From positions 62,001 to 126,000 of the forward strand of contig JNEN01001237.1 of the NCBI GenBank assembly GCA_000697355.1: a stretch of 64,000 nucleotides of DNA, written 5' to 3'. A model generated the notes under the pieces. It made no database searches. It worked only from the letters and a program-made list of their open reading frames with translations, and had not been told where the DNA came from. Source of the stretch: Syncephalastrum monosporum B8922. Lineage: Eukaryota; Mucoromycota; Mucoromycetes; Mucorales; Syncephalastraceae. The translations under genes were made by a program, and so were the position numbers. Within the stretch, counting starts at the first letter, position 1. Each line of letters begins with the position of its first letter. Positions 23,290 to 36,000 of the stretch are shown here, in pieces.

Positions 23290-23556
23290 TTACTTGCCAG
23301 CAACACCCGTTTTCAGCGGCCCGGTCCCGTGTCTTTTCCCTCCAAAACCGGGCATGGGCGTGTCATAAATGAGAGCGGTGAGGTAAATGTGCTTGTCAGT
23401 GGACGACAAGAGGATGGCGTCGGGTTTGAAGGGTAAATGAGCAGGATCGACGGCGGCAATCTTGGCAGGGTGCGGGTAGGGAGTGTCCTGCAGTAGACTA
23501 GCCAAGTATATTATGGCCAGGCCACATACCAGAAGGAACGGTGCACGCCATTGCAT
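23290..23556 (-). CDS. Small single-pass membrane protein (88 residues), unknown function
   Basis: One uninterrupted frame. An N-terminal hydrophobic helix (APFLLVCGLAIIYLASLL, residues 5-22) after MQWR is followed by a Pro-rich soluble part (DTPYPHPAKIAAVDP; FKPDAILLSSTDKHIYLTALIYD) and a Gly/Lys-rich end (PGFGGKRHGTG-LKTGVAGK). Composition and a good start context support coding. The 5' end is 327 bases from the divergent bHLH gene. It could be a signal-anchored ER or mitochondrial protein; I recognise no family. Confidence 0.55.
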   Translation of the reverse strand: MQWRAPFLLVCGLAIIYLASLLQDTPYPHPAKIAAVDPAHLPFKPDAILLSSTDKHIYLTALIYDTPMPGFGGKRHGTGPLKTGVAGK

Positions 23557-23883
23557 ACTCGTAAAGCTGTTTGTATTATGAGCAACAACAACACAAGACA
23601 GGAACCCAAAAAGTGGAGGAGCACGGGCCGCCCGCTAATCATCTGATTTGGCCGATATACCTACCACACACACGAACATTTCAATAAGAGGTCCCTTTCC
23701 CTTTTTTGCCTTAAAACCCAGCCCAGCCCACCTCAATCTTTCAAAAGGTCCTGCTTACTTTTCGTTTTCTTCCCTTCTTTTTCTCTTTTCTTCCCTTCTT
23801 CTCTATTCACAACACTCTGTCTCACTTTATCTCACCTACTCTATCTTATAACTTTGCTTATACACCGACTCTTGCTTGACGGT
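23557..23883. promoter_or_regulatory. Divergent promoter region between the small membrane protein and the bHLH gene
   Basis: A 327-base spacer with divergent starts. The side facing the bHLH gene is a long CT-rich leader (23690-23850), common before fungal start codons. No specific operator was assigned. Confidence 0.45.
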
Positions 23884-24798
23884 ATGACCCACCCACATTC
23901 AAACACGGCGCTGCGGTTGCAGAACCCAACCGATTATCATCTGGCTCACCATCGGCCTGGCGAGTACCCTGATGTCTTTGAAGACTCGCCTTTCCTGCAT
24001 GACTACGAGGATGTCCCTGGTGGAAGCAACACTGCAGCTTCTGCCGCTGGAATTGCCCACCATCATCATCCGACTGCCAACAGCAAGTTCCCTGCCCATG
24101 AAGCTATCATGCAAGGCGCAGGATTTGAAGAATCGCCCTCAGATTATTCCCTCGGTGGCGACCTGTTTGATACCAATGAATTTACCCCTCCGCGCTCGAC
24201 TTCCAACACCGTTTTGCGCCAGCAGCACCAGTGGATGTCCGCGCCACCGCCCTCTGACATGTACGGTGGCCACATGAACCCTGGAGCCTTGCATCTGCAG
24301 CAGCCACGAAGCTTGGAAGACGATTATACCATGCAAATGAAGTACGCTTGCATGAAACCCCTCATTTTTTCCCACCCGTATACTCATGTTACCATTTTTT
24401 TTTTTTACTTTAACGTTTTGTAGTTTGCAAGTCATGATGGAAAAACGACGACGTCGACGAGAATCTCACAACGCAGGTATGGCTTTTTGACCTCGAATAT
24501 TTTTTTTTTCTGTGACCTTATCAGTGTCTCTCTAGTGGAGCGCCGACGAAGAGAAAACATCAACGACCGCATTCAGGAACTGGGAAGCCTGCTGCCGGAG
24601 GCTATGCTGGAGGACTGCATGAACACAAATAGCCCGACGAACAATGGCACCAATGGAAACAAACCTAACAAAGGTGCTATCCTCCGCAAATCAGTGGATC
24701 ACATTCGTCTACTGATGCAGGATGTCGACACCTATCGGCAACGCATTCAGGAGCTTGAAACAGAACTCACCGCCCTCCGGGTTTCTAAAGGTTCATAA
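23884..24798 (+). CDS. bHLH-leucine zipper transcription factor (USF/MITF-like basic region)
   Basis: Three exons, 23884-24341, 24424-24476 and 24536-24798, give 257 residues. The first 150 residues are disordered and rich in His, Pro, Ser and Gln. The DNA-binding part follows: EKRRRRRESHNAVERRRRENINDRI (about 160-184), split after the Ala codon by an intron, with the His-Glu-Arg contact pattern (H-N-A-V-E-R-R-R-R) that reads E-box CACGTG or CATGTG sites. Helix 1 is IQELGSLLP, then a loop lengthened by an Asn/Thr-rich insert (NTNSPTNNGTNGNK), then KGAILRKSVDHIRLL as helix 2. It runs into a short coiled coil or zipper (YRQRIQELETELTAL) to the C-terminus. Relatives in fungi control sterol, lipid, glycolytic or phosphate genes; the target cannot be told from the sequence. 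Confidence 0.9.
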
Positions 24799-25559
24799 TT
24801 AGTTGGTTCTCTCTCTTATCTTTTTGTCTCGCTTATCGCCCTCTGAACCTTTCTATCTCTCAAACACACGTTTTCTTTTGTCTCTCTATTGTTTCCACCA
24901 CCAAGCTCATCGTCCTTCTCCTGTTCCTTCTCCTTCTCCTTTTTCCTTTCTCTCTCTTTTGTCCGTGTAAATATGAAGTAGTTCTCTCTTTTCTCTCTCT
25001 CAGAAATCGATATATACATATGCTCCTTTTTTCATTCTTTGCATACGCACTGTTTACCAAATCAGATCGATCCGCCGCCTACTATTATTATTTGTAATGA
25101 ATTTTTAAGTGTGTGCCTTCCACTGATCATATAGAAAAAAAAAAGGGAAAAACCCATGACCACCCACATTGTCTCATGCACTTGGATGCGTCGCAGCAAC
25201 AACAGGTACCAAATACACAGGACGTCATCCTCTTCCGTTCAACGGCCGCCGATAATTGGTATATACTTTAGACTAATTCACCAGAAAAAAAAAGAAGTCA
25301 GCTAATTTCTCACGAGATAGAGTTGATGTAGATGATCTATAGGTGAGCTCTTTGGAAAAACAGAGCTCTGCGACACGATTTATATGAAAGAAACTGTCTC
25401 TCAAGATTTAAAAGTACATACAGCATATAAGAGACATTTTTGGAAATGTGCTGTGGGGAACAAACAAATGAAACCGGAGGAAGGGGTGAAAAGAGGGACA
25501 AGGATGGGGCGGTGGGAGAAGCGGAGGATGGGAATCTAATATGATAGTAGGTTTGCAGC
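24799..25559. other. Tail-to-tail spacer between bHLH and carnitine acetyltransferase genes
   Basis: Two 3' ends face each other here. Long CT-rich and T-rich blocks (24810-24960) and an A-run at 25136-25144 are present. No gene was recognised. Confidence 0.4.
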
Positions 25560-27754
25560 TTACAGCTTGGCCTCAGCAGCCAGCTCGGTTGACAAGAGAT
25601 CACCCAGCTCGTTGGCGGCATCTTCGAGACACTGCTTGAGGTGGTGGGTACCGTTAATGTACTGCTTACCCTCGACCTCGAGGTCCTTGACACTGGCGAC
25701 GTTGAACTGAAGAGCATTCTTCTTGATCATGTACGCGATACCAAAGCCGTCATTGACGACCTGGCCCCAACCGTAGCCATCAAAGTGCTCCGAGGACAGC
25801 TGCGAGGTGGAGAGGAACCAGTGGGAAGAGTAGGCATAGCTGGGGTCGGTGAAGAGGGAGGGCACGGCCTCACCCTCGGCCAGGGTCTTCTTCAGACCGA
25901 ACAGGTGGCGGTCGACACCGTGGGCATTCACGCACTCGGCCATGTTGGCACCCTGGACCTTAACAGCCTTGCGGAAGGCAGCAATCTTCTCCTCGTTCGA
26001 CAGGTGGGGGTTCTCCATCGCTTCACAGAAGGCAATCGACTCCTCCGTCACGGTACGGGCGGTCTCGGTACGGCCGCGCTGGAACTTGCGGGTCTGGGCC
26101 GACTCGTAGGTGGGGCGGTTCTTGCCAAACATCTTGTGGTAACCGAGCTGGATGACCATCTGGGCAAAACCGTCGGGAGACGACTTGAACTTCTTGATCA
26201 GGTCTTTGCCGTAGCGTTGGTAGGCGAGCACGGTCAGCTCGTGGTTACCAATGAGCTTGTCAAAGTTGCGCTCGGCGAGCTGGACAGCGTCCGCGACCTG
26301 GTCGTTGACCTTGAAGGCGAGCTCGCTCGGGGCAGGCAGGTCGCTGCGGACCTCCTCGGGGCCATGGTCGACCAGGTTGCGGGCCAAGCTGTCGGTGACA
26401 TACTCGTTCAGGCGGCACGTGGCGGTGCCATCCATGCATGAGTGCTCGCCCATGAAACCGGCCTTGCCATTGTCAAAGACGATGAACTGGAGGGGTTTGT
26501 CAAAGAAACGGTTGCGACCGTCGCCGTGCCAGCAGGCACGGGAGCCCTCGTCACGCGTCACGGGCTTGGCGTCGTCAAGGCAGACGACGAACGACGACGA
26601 TTCGATCTTTTCCAACAGGGCCTTGTTGTCAGGGTGGGCAGCGAGCAGTTGCTCACGGTACTAAGTGTGATAGATAAAACCGGTTTGCATTGAGACATCT
26701 CCATTTCCATAGGTGACCCATCCACAGTTACAAACTTACGTCGGTCCAGTTGTCACGGTTCTCAGCGGTCAAAACACCAATGGGAAGGCCCTTCGAGTGA
26801 CCCGCTTCGTCGATCACGCGCTGGAACTGGTGCTGCAGTTCGTTGGTGGAAAGCTGGCGGCCGTTGTGGATTGTGTCAATGACATAGAACTTGTTCTTGC
26901 GGATCGCCAACACGTGCGAGTTTTTCACAGGGTCAAAGGCAGCTTCAAAGTCTGAAGGCTTCTTGGGAATACGGCAGTTGTTGAACATGTACTTGTACGA
27001 GTCCATGCACATGGGCTCGCCCTTGGCATACTCGGGCTCGAGGGTCTTCCTACATGACAAGAAGAATAAAGTCAATCCCGCCATTCCCGTTTCTCCCCTT
27101 CCACGGATCGACTTGGTGGAATGCCAGACTTACTCGACAATCTGTCTCTTGAAATCAAGAGCAGCCGTGGTGATGGCGGCCGCGCGCTGGGCGGGGATAC
27201 GGCGCAGCTTATCATCCTTGTAGTAGAAGAAGTAGCTCACATAAATCACAACAGGGTCGCGGTAGCCCATGTAGGCACCGTCCAGCCACCAGTCCTCAAG
27301 CCAGTTGATGTTTTGGCTCGCATGGCGCACCAAGCGGTCCTGCAGGGCGGCACCCACACCTGTGGACTCGAACTCCTTGACGGCCGCCTCCGTCTTCTTG
27401 TACTCCTCCTCGCTGACAACGGGGCGGACGCTCTTGAGGTACTTTTGGAGCGTGCCATTCAGGGTGGGCACAGGCAGTTTGGGTAGGTTAGACTGGAAAC
27501 GAAGCATCGGGCCGGGCGCATTAGGATCTACGGGCGTCTTGGGTCCAGCAGGCGCGGTCGTCGTGCGGGCTGCCGCGGCCGACGCCATCGAACGGCGGGG
27601 GGCAGCGAAGGGGGGGGGCTGACAGGGACAATCATAATGATACTAAGCACCCAGCACAACGTACAACGCGGATAGCCATGCAGCTATGCTCTTTACTTAC
27701 AGCCAGAGGCGAGAGTCTCGTAGCGTTACGAAGTTGAAGGGCACGCAAGGCCAT
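25560..27754 (-). CDS. Carnitine O-acetyltransferase, predicted dual mitochondrial and peroxisomal targeting
   Basis: Four exons (27754-27701, 27618-27134, 27049-26740, 26660-25560) give 649 residues. The enzyme exchanges acetyl groups between CoA and carnitine so that acetyl units from peroxisomal beta-oxidation can reach mitochondria. The choline/carnitine acyltransferase domain spans nearly the whole length: LPKLPVPTLNGTLQKYLKSV near the N-terminus, WLEDWWLDGAYMGYRDP, RDNWTD, then the catalytic GEHSCMDGT with His about 356, and the late SSHWFLSTSQ and DGFGIAYMI binding motifs. The C-terminus is AKL, a peroxisomal PTS1. Exon 1 plus the start of exon 2 encode an Arg-rich presequence (MALRALQLRNATRLS, then APRRS), and a second Met in exon 2 (27588, MASAAAAR) would give the form without it. 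Yeast CAT2 makes two forms the same way; here it is inferred. Confidence 0.93.
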
Positions 27755-29696
27755 GACAGGTACCAGAAAGAGAACGGGGGAAGAAGAAAGTTGTGGGGAA
27801 GCGGATGGAAGAGGCAAGGGCTGATGTTTTTTAAGTAAGCCGATTTGTTGGTCCGCCCTTTTTGTCAGCACAATTATGGAACGCCTTATGAATTTTCCCG
27901 CTTCTTGTCTCCTTCTTTAGCACTCGTTTTGTCCACTTGATTCCTTGATCTTTCCACTTTGGACGTGCATTGTCGAGGGTGGGAAGTTTGGCTCGCTCAA
28001 TAAACCCGAACCTTCCCGCATATATAGCCCTTTCGACTCTGATCGCACCCCGAGGGCTATAATTTCCGGGGGTATACAAGAATTCGTTTCAGATCGCTGG
28101 GCGAGATATAAAATAAATGCGCGGGACAAAGTCGCTCCACATGCAAAAATTCAGTCGGGATTTTGATGTCATGACTACCAAATCAGTGTCGTTCGGCATT
28201 GGTCAATTTCGTCTTTATCAGCAAATCCCTACCATCAGCCAACCTTCGCTGACACTTTATTTCTTTCTCACCAGTCAAGAATTTCTTGTACCTGAAACAA
28301 AGGGCTGTCAAAAACAAACAACCTTCGACTTGCTCTATTCGCTTACGTTCGTATTCCATTCAGTGCGCCATGGATAAAGAAAAGTTATAACTCTCGACGT
28401 CACCCCGGTCTGGAAAAAAATTGCACCCCATCCATCCAGCTTTGTGTCATGCATAGGACCGAGGCAATATATCTTTATAATCATCTATATCAGTTCCCGT
28501 GACCTCAAGGAATGACCCTTCTATGCAAAAAAGTCAAACTATCGAGGAACACAAAACGCCTTCCTAAACGATTTTCCTTGCATATATTCGCAGGGAATTG
28601 TCACCAAACCTGTCTGGGAAACGAAAAAGTGGGAGCAATGGAGCCCACGCCGCGCGCGTGAAATCTGGATTGGGCTGCACCAATCATGGCACGGAAATGC
28701 CAACCATTTTCACCCACGATGTCAAATTCAAACATGCAACCACACACCCGCACTTTTCTATGCGCACGCCGCCGGTCGTACTCGGACCTTACCGTGGAGA
28801 TATACGTTATGTCTCAAGCTAGTCTCTTGAATGCACCATTTCTTCTCATCGGGTGCACAAGGCTTCCCCATTTGTCTTACTGGCTTGATCACTGGGGCTG
28901 AGCTCTCTTTCGAAGCGCTGTCATCTTTTGCTGACGCACGCGCTCTTGCTTCGCCTCTCACTGCGACGCGTCATTCTCAAGGCTATAGAATATCTCCTCG
29001 TTTCGTGTTTCTCTTCTCGTCGACCCTTCGTCTTGATAGGCGGATGCTAAAGAGCGGGTGTGAGATATGGGTGTGCAGATGAGATATTGGAAGAGAATCG
29101 TCAGCCCCTTGATATGGTAACAATAGCTAAACAAAGCTACTTGGCGAATGACAGAGGATAAGCCCGGACGGCAGCGACAAAGTAACGTTAAAATAGTCTG
29201 TTCGTTCGTATACGCGTCAGATGTATGGCAGACAAGGTAGGGCATATTCCATCAGCACTGAATATGGTGTGTACATGAACATGCTGGCTACTTTCTGGTC
29301 GGTTTGACGGCGATTATCGTCTTGACCCGAGATCAAGTTGGACCGGCCGGTCGTCAGTGCGTAATTAGATTGGGCCCCTTCCTCAGATAATGTCAGCCAT
29401 GGGGCTGCCATAATTCACCAACAATACACGAACCAAGCATGATATCAAGGCAGCAGGCCACATAGCCGCAACTTTTTTTCCTGCTGCCCCTTTTATAGCA
29501 GCTCTGCTAATCATTCGAGGACATAAGCTCCCAACAGGATAGAAGTATCCGGTATATCATAAACTTTACTCGTGAGTGTGGTACGTGCACGGCTTATCGC
29601 GTAACCGTGTGCCGACGGTATGGTTTGGACATGTCGCCATCTGGACCTGCTATTTGTCAGATAAAATTTTGTGGTTTCTTTTCTTCTTTTTCCGCT
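27755..29696. promoter_or_regulatory. Long divergent intergenic region between carnitine acetyltransferase and MTA phosphorylase
   Basis: About 1.9 kb separates two divergent start codons. No gene was recognised on either strand. A CRE-like core (CGACGTCA, 28395-28402), to which ATF/CREB bZIP factors could bind, is visible, but its use is inference. A TATATA stretch (28019-28025) lies 260 bases upstream of the carnitine acetyltransferase start. Confidence 0.4.
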
Positions 29697-30652
29697 ATGG
29701 CGCACCACGATGTCAAGATCGCCGTCATTGGCGGCTCCGGTCTCTACAACCTCGATAACTTTGAGGTCATTGAAGAAGTGAACCCTGAGACGGTGAGAAA
29801 TGCCGAGATTTATAACGTGTAGACCTGGCATTGACACTTGCTGAATGTTAGCCCTGGGGCTTCCCGAGCGATAAGATCATTATCGCCAAGTCGCCTCACG
29901 GTAGCAAGATTGCGTTCCTGGCTCGCCACGGCCGCGGTCACTACTTGACCCCCACCGAGGTGCCCGTGCGCGCCAACATTGCTGCCTTGAAGCATCTGGG
30001 TGTGGAAGCCATTGTGGCCTTCTCTGCGGTGGGTTCCTTGCGCGAGGAGATTCCACCCTGCGACTTTGTGCTTCCGGACCAGCTGATCGACCGCACGCGT
30101 GGCCTGCGTCCTTCCACCTACTTTGGCGAAGGCCTCGTCGCCCACGCCGGCTTTGCCGACCCCTTCCACAAGGGCATCGCTGACTTGGTCGCGGCCCAGG
30201 CCCACGTGCTGGAGCATAACTCCAAGATCCACCGCAACAAGACGGCCGTCTGCATGGAGGGCCCCGCCTTCTCGACCCGCGCCGAGTCTCACATGTACCG
30301 CTCCTGGGGCGGTGATGTGATCAACATGTCTGCCTTGCCCGAGGCGAAGCTTGCGCGCGAGGCCGAAATTGCGTATCAGATGGTCTGCATGTCCACCGAC
30401 TATGACTGCTGGCGCGTCGAGGAGGAGGCTGTCACGGTTGAGACGGTCATGCAGAACATGGTCAACAACTCATCCAACGCCAAAACCCTTCTTATGGCTG
30501 TCCTCCCTTCGCTCGAGGACGCTGTCGCGAAGGGTACGCTCGAGCCTAGCCTCAAGGGCTCTATGAAGTTCTCCGGTATGACTGCCAAGGAGAAGCGTAA
30601 TCCTGAAACGGTCCAGAAGCTCGAGTATATCTTGCCCGGTTACTTTTCTTAA
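29697..30652 (+). CDS. S-methyl-5'-thioadenosine phosphorylase (MTAP/Meu1)
   Basis: Two exons, 29697-29792 and 29852-30652, give 298 residues. The enzyme splits methylthioadenosine, a by-product of polyamine and ethylene synthesis, with phosphate into adenine and methylthioribose-1-phosphate, the first step of methionine salvage. Motifs: IAVIGGSGLYNL (8-19), FLARHGRGHYLTPTEVPVRANI (phosphate-binding R-H-G-x-G), VGSLREEIPPCDFV, FVLPDQLIDRTRGLRPSTYF, MEGPAFSTRAESHMYR, VINMSALPEAKLAREAEI and STDYDCW. It is a cytosolic trimer in known cases. Every family hallmark is intact and the length is typical. The single intron sits early, after the codon for T32. Confidence 0.96.
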
Positions 30653-30961
30653 AGTTAATGTTATATTGATTCCACAAAATATATATATGTATATGAGATG
30701 GCGCAGACTGACAACAAAAGGTATAGATAACGAAGAGAAAGAGAAAAAGGAAAATGAAAAGGGAAAGAGAAACGGATGAAGCTAAAAGAGAGATTATACT
30801 GTGGTCTACTACTATTATACTTTCTGGGTGTGTAAGAACTATCTATGCGCCGTCTTTAAACAGATGCAGAATGAGTAAAATAATGATAATAATGGTGATG
30901 GTAATGGCAAATGGCAAATGGCAAATGGCAATGACAATGATAAGGATAAAAATAAGGAAAG
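30653..30961. other. Tail-to-tail spacer, 309 bases
   Basis: AT- and purine-rich sequence with a triple near-perfect GCAAATG repeat (30905-30930, GGCAAATGGCAAATGGCAAATGG). It separates two convergent 3' ends; no gene was recognised. Confidence 0.4.
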
Positions 30962-33042
30962 TTAGACAGTCAGGACCTTATCGTCCGGCGAGGGAGGTCG
31001 CATGCCGCTGCGGGAAGGGAGGGAGGGCAGTGGAGGTATTGGGTAAAATACGTCGTCCGCATCCGCATAAAAGGACGATAGCAAAGAAGGTCGCGATGGC
31101 ATACTCGAGTGAACACGTGGACTGGTAGCCGGAGGAGAGGTGAGGCTGCAACCTTGCTGCATCATGGTCGTCAATTGGTCCATCGACGCCCAGGACGGGA
31201 GCATGGCGTTGCTGCTGTTACTTTGGTTGCTACGCATTCTGATGTGCAGGGTATCAAGGTAATGCTGCTGCTGCTGCTTTGTCATGAAGGTATACACGTC
31301 TTTGTTGTGGAAGGTGGGTGGATGCTGGTAGGTGGGGTGCTGCGTCTGCTGTTGTGTATGAGCTATATTCGTATTGAGAAGACCATAATGCGCAAGGTGC
31401 GGTGGGCACTCGATGCGAGCGGTCTGGAGCAGCGTCAGCTTTTGTCGCTCGGTGAATGCGGGGCAGAGCAGGCCCGCACATGTCAAACGCTCCAAGAGAC
31501 TCGGTTCAATCTGCACGTATTCTTTGGCGAGATGGGTTTTGAGGGACTCTATCGAGAGCTTGAGCATCTCAAAGATATGGTCGCGGTGGACAGCCGAGAT
31601 CAGCTGCACTTGATGCCATGGATATTTCGTCAGCACGCTGATGATGTTCTCAAAGGGTCGCTCAGCGCACTTGCGAGAGAAGTGGAGCTTGTAGTTTTTG
31701 CACACAACCAGGAGCGAATTGATCTCTTCGCGAGTCACGAAGGGTGGACAGCTGTTGCTGTTGCCACCACCAGCCGCAGTAGACATGCTCTTGATGACAT
31801 CGTTATTGGGTGGGATCGCGGATACACCGCAGAACTGACCGCGCCACTTGGGAAATACGACTGTCAAAAGCTCTTCTTGGGAGCATTCAGTAAGCGTGAC
31901 CACCCGGCCCTTCAGCGGGCGCTGGTTTCGGGTATCAATGGCGCGTCGGAGGTCCATTATGGTGGCAAACTCAACATAGGCATCTGAAAGAGTTTTGCCC
32001 GTCGTGCGGTCCATCATTATCTGAAAATGGGGACAATAGTCTGAGCTGAAAAATTTAACTATCGATCATCGATTAACTTACATGTATGGCCTGGGCGTAG
32101 TTGGATAGGCAGGGCAAACGACAATTGCTGAAGAAGTTGCGAATATCGTTCTGCGACACGTCCCATGGGATCTGACAGACATCATGTTAACTTGAGATCG
32201 ATAAAAAAAAAAGCTATACGTCCTTACGTTGGTCATTTTCACACAAGGATAATAGGGTGGTGGGGCCAAAAGCTGCTGAATGTGGTTCGCGTTCGGTAAA
32301 AGATGGGCTGCTTGCTCAATCTATATAAACACGATAGTTGAGTTTTAGCTAGCTGAACCCCTGTCTCATATGATGATCGCGTACCTGGACACACATGGGG
32401 CAGGTCGATGACGAGGCGGAGGGAGACATGTGTTGCTGCTGAAACGAAAAGGAAGCCTGACAAGAAGAGCAGATGGGATGCCCGCAAGCCTGTTGCTGGC
32501 TGACCTGGCTGTGTCGACATGCCATACATAACTGCATCGCTGGTGGTGTGGAAGCAGAGGATCGTCGCCAGGCATCCAAAGGCTGAGCGGACTCGAAGTC
32601 ACTCCCATCGACGCATACAGAATGATGACGCACTGAATACCATTCGACAGGTTCGAAGAGCGAATAGGATGTTTTGGTGCTCAACGACGACGAGGGGGTC
32701 AAGGGTGTCGGCGGTCGCATGGGCGAAGATTGGTATGGATAGGGCGAATTCGGTGCCTGCTGGTAGTGGTGCCTGGATTCTGGCGGGACAGACAGGGAAG
32801 GGGGAGGTGACGATCGTTTGTTGCGGATGTTACGACCGTCATTGCTGCTCTTGTCATTCATTGATGTAATGGCATCTCTCCTGTTTCTATAAGGGCTGGT
32901 GGTAGTGGTGGGGTGAATGGCGTAATCTGTCAACATAGGAAGAGCGGGCACTATAGAAAGATACGAATAGAGTGTATTAGGCCGAATGCAAAAAAGTGCT
33001 CTTTAGAAAATAGTCTAAGATGGGCATACTTGGATCGTACAT
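30962..33042 (-). CDS. RING-like finger plus RNA-recognition-motif protein
   Basis: Five exons (33042-33030, 32950-32385, 32320-32228, 32171-32082, 32020-30962) join in consistent phase to 606 residues. The first exon is only 13 bases and contributes MYDP. Residues 5-140 are disordered (Ser, Pro, Arg-rich). A RING-like cysteine-histidine pattern follows (about 147-192): CMAC, CGHPICSSC, then CPMC with a long Gln/Ser-rich spacer. An RRM begins at about 225 with IPWDVSQNDIRNFFSNC and continues with YAQAIHIMMDRTTGKTLSDAYVEF and RPLKGRVVTLTECSQEELL; this type with IPW and an acidic insertion resembles quasi-RRMs. A conserved helical C-terminal region (YPWHQVQLISAVHRDHIFEMLKLSIE; LLERLTCAGLLCPAFTERQKLTLL) precedes a Gln/Ser/Pro-rich tail. 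A role in RNA regulation, perhaps with ubiquitin ligase activity, is inference from domains. Confidence 0.75.
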
Positions 33043-36000
33043 GATTTGGATAAGGGCGACAGGAAAGACGTTTCCAACTCGCCTTGGGTTTACTTTATAT
33101 ATGTGTTTTTTCTTTTTCAGAAGGATTAATCCAAACTGAGGGCAAAGGGTAAATGAATAGCGTGCCCGCCTTTTTTATCATGTTTGTGTGTTGCTTCCAC
33201 GACACATACGCATACGAATACACACACCCCACCCCCACGAACGTACGCACGCACCCTCTCCCCCTTTTGTCACATAAGCAGAAGAGCGCGCGCTTTTCTA
33301 TGCTTCCGGAGACTGAGATAACTTCGGATGACTCCTACATTAATTTAATATGTATCTCTTTAAACTCGCTTGATTTGTTTCCTCCCTCAATTCAGTCATC
33401 AACTATCCCCTGGCTAGTTGACCGACCCTTGTTCTAGCCCCCTTGAGTTTTTATTTCACATATACAGTTCTTTTTTTACCCATTATGCTTTTCAGTGCAT
33501 CATGGCCATTTGTATTGTTAGGTATTTCATTCCTTGTACCTGTGCGCTCACAACAGAAAATGGAATTATCTTGACGCCCATCTCTACGTCCGAGCCTTCC
33601 AATTCACTGATGCGTGCCGTAACTAAGATTAGAAAAGCCAGGTTTTTTTTTTCTTGTCAATTCCTATTTTGGGAGTTATTAACTGTCTACGTAGCTTTCC
33701 AAGCAAGCATAACAGAAAAGCGAGATGTGGGCCCCTTTTGAACCCGTAAAGCTTTGGAATGCTGAGAGAGATAGATGCACTTTCCCTCTGTTCTTCTTTT
33801 TTCACTTTTTCATATACATGTACAACTAAACCTTTTTATCGTGGCAGAAGTACACAAAAAAGTATTAGCCACACGGTTTACTTGAAAACCAATGCAAGGT
33901 ACCGACCTTATTCCAGAATGTTTTGATCCATATAATCCTTCTTTGGTATTTTATTAATACATTTTTCTATTTTTCTCTTTATTACCTTGTCAAGACATCT
34001 GTTGTTTGCGCATTCTGAGCCAAAATACATGCATTCGTTTATGAAGCACTCACACACCACCAAGGCTTAACAGTAATCTTTTACTACTATAATGTGTCCA
34101 TTGATTGTCGTCACGGATGCTATCAATGTGAATAACAATGACGATATTTCTGTTGTTGCCACAAAGTTTTATTTACTGTTTGTTTGCCTCACTGTTTATA
34201 CATCCTGTCATTTTAACGTGACCGCCCACCTTGACATGCATTCAGTGTTCCAGCTGCGACGCACATAGATACCTATACATTTTTTTTTGCTTATAAACAC
34301 TGGATGCATACGCTTGATGTGGCGGGGACCTTTTTTCGTGCATGCCTGCCCACCCTACTGCCTGGGTAGTAAACAAGTCATACTTGTGTATACGTAAAAA
34401 CTTGCGGTAGACCCCGCATCATTGTTGTTTTATCCCACGTTGTTCGGCGATGAGTGCTGAATTATACCGTGAGAAGGGAGACAGGATCGGAGGTACGAGT
34501 GCATCATGCGTAAGGAGAGGAATGAAGGGACAAAGTCTTACGCTGATATCGCTCTTCACCTTCGTTTTGGATTTATTTGTTCCTTTCATTTTTGCGTTTT
34601 GTTTGTCCGTCATAGCAGCGTATGTATTCGAATGTATTTCACTGCCATCGGCTTTGGATCCCAAGGCAACTGGAAATCGTAAACGACTCAGAGTAAAAGT
34701 TCAAATACTTGTATTTGCTCGTCCCAAAGATGTACAGCAGTCTATTATGACAAGGCAAAATTACCTGGTTGAATGTTAGGATTAAAATTTACGATGATAT
34801 CATAGTGGCTGGTATATAATTTAACATTAGCTTCCTCTGATAATATGCGTATTCCCGGGTCTTTTCAGTGAAGTATAGAAGAAACCACCGCGTGCATATG
34901 TCGTTGAATTATATGTGCGGATGACGAGCAGCTACCAATGTAGCATACTAATCTTGATTGGCTTTCGCTAACGTAACGCTGCCTCAAAGTATCACCGTTG
35001 CTTGAATTCTTAGAGCCATGATTTATCCCTTAAAGTGTTTAGAGTTTGTTCGTTAGTAAAAAAAACCTGTACCATGCTAGATCAACGTCAACAGAAGCCA
35101 TCCCTTATTTACCTCACGCTCGCAGTCCTTATTGGTACTGACGCACAAAAAGGAAAATATATTGATAGCCTCATTTATAAGATTAGTCATTATGTCCGGC
35201 ACGACACGTACTCCAGCATCAATGAAGGCACAGGGAGCGGTGAAGAAAGTCTCACATCAAGATCCACTGGAGTGAGATTACGTCTGATACTCGAGTGAGG
35301 GGTTGATCGCATTGGGTTCGAGCAATGTTACTATGCTACATGTTGCGTGTCATGTGCGTGTAAGGGCCATGAATTAGTCAGATGTAACATACGAGCTAGG
35401 ACATGTAGGAAAAGTCGGCTCTAAATTGACTCGAGTTCGTCGAGCTCTACTCACTCTTTTATATGCGTATGCATACGTCCCGTAATTGTCTCATGAACCA
35501 AGTATCGCTCGCTCTTAAGAACCGAGGTATGTACTTATCACGCTGGTTCGACAACCTTCAAGACTTTATTTTTTGGGAAGAAAGTCTGTTTATCCTTGCA
35601 ATAGCTCTTATGCGTATCATCTAGAGTATTTGTATGTATGGTTAGTTGATCACATATCCTGCTATCGCCTTTATTTTAAATAAGCTCCTAACGAGTTCAC
35701 TATCACGACAAGTCGTCGCAAGGGGTTATCATTCTTGGTGACAATGTGGTACAGCTTCCAGATGTAGTAACAGCAAAACAGCAGAGTAGTCCCGAAAATA
35801 GCAGGGTACGTATATCTAGGTTATCATAGTGTATGGTAAATAGCAAAGGAAATATGTGCGTATGCAAATTGCCGTCACGAATGATACGCCTCGCCATCCA
35901 TATACCTGTTTACTGCGGGGGTAAATCTGTTACATAATGTGCGGGCAAGTATTTCGGAATTCACGAAAGATGTGACGAGTGGATGCTAGTCGCATAACGT

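Noticed and set aside
25641..26441. 266-codon plus-strand frame opposite the carnitine acetyltransferase gene
   Set aside because: Antisense shadow with repetitive Val/Gly/Leu composition; the minus strand carries the complete catalytic domain.
34450..34779. Possible small membrane protein
   Set aside because: Only one hydrophobic stretch supports it; no recognisable partner exon or conserved motif.
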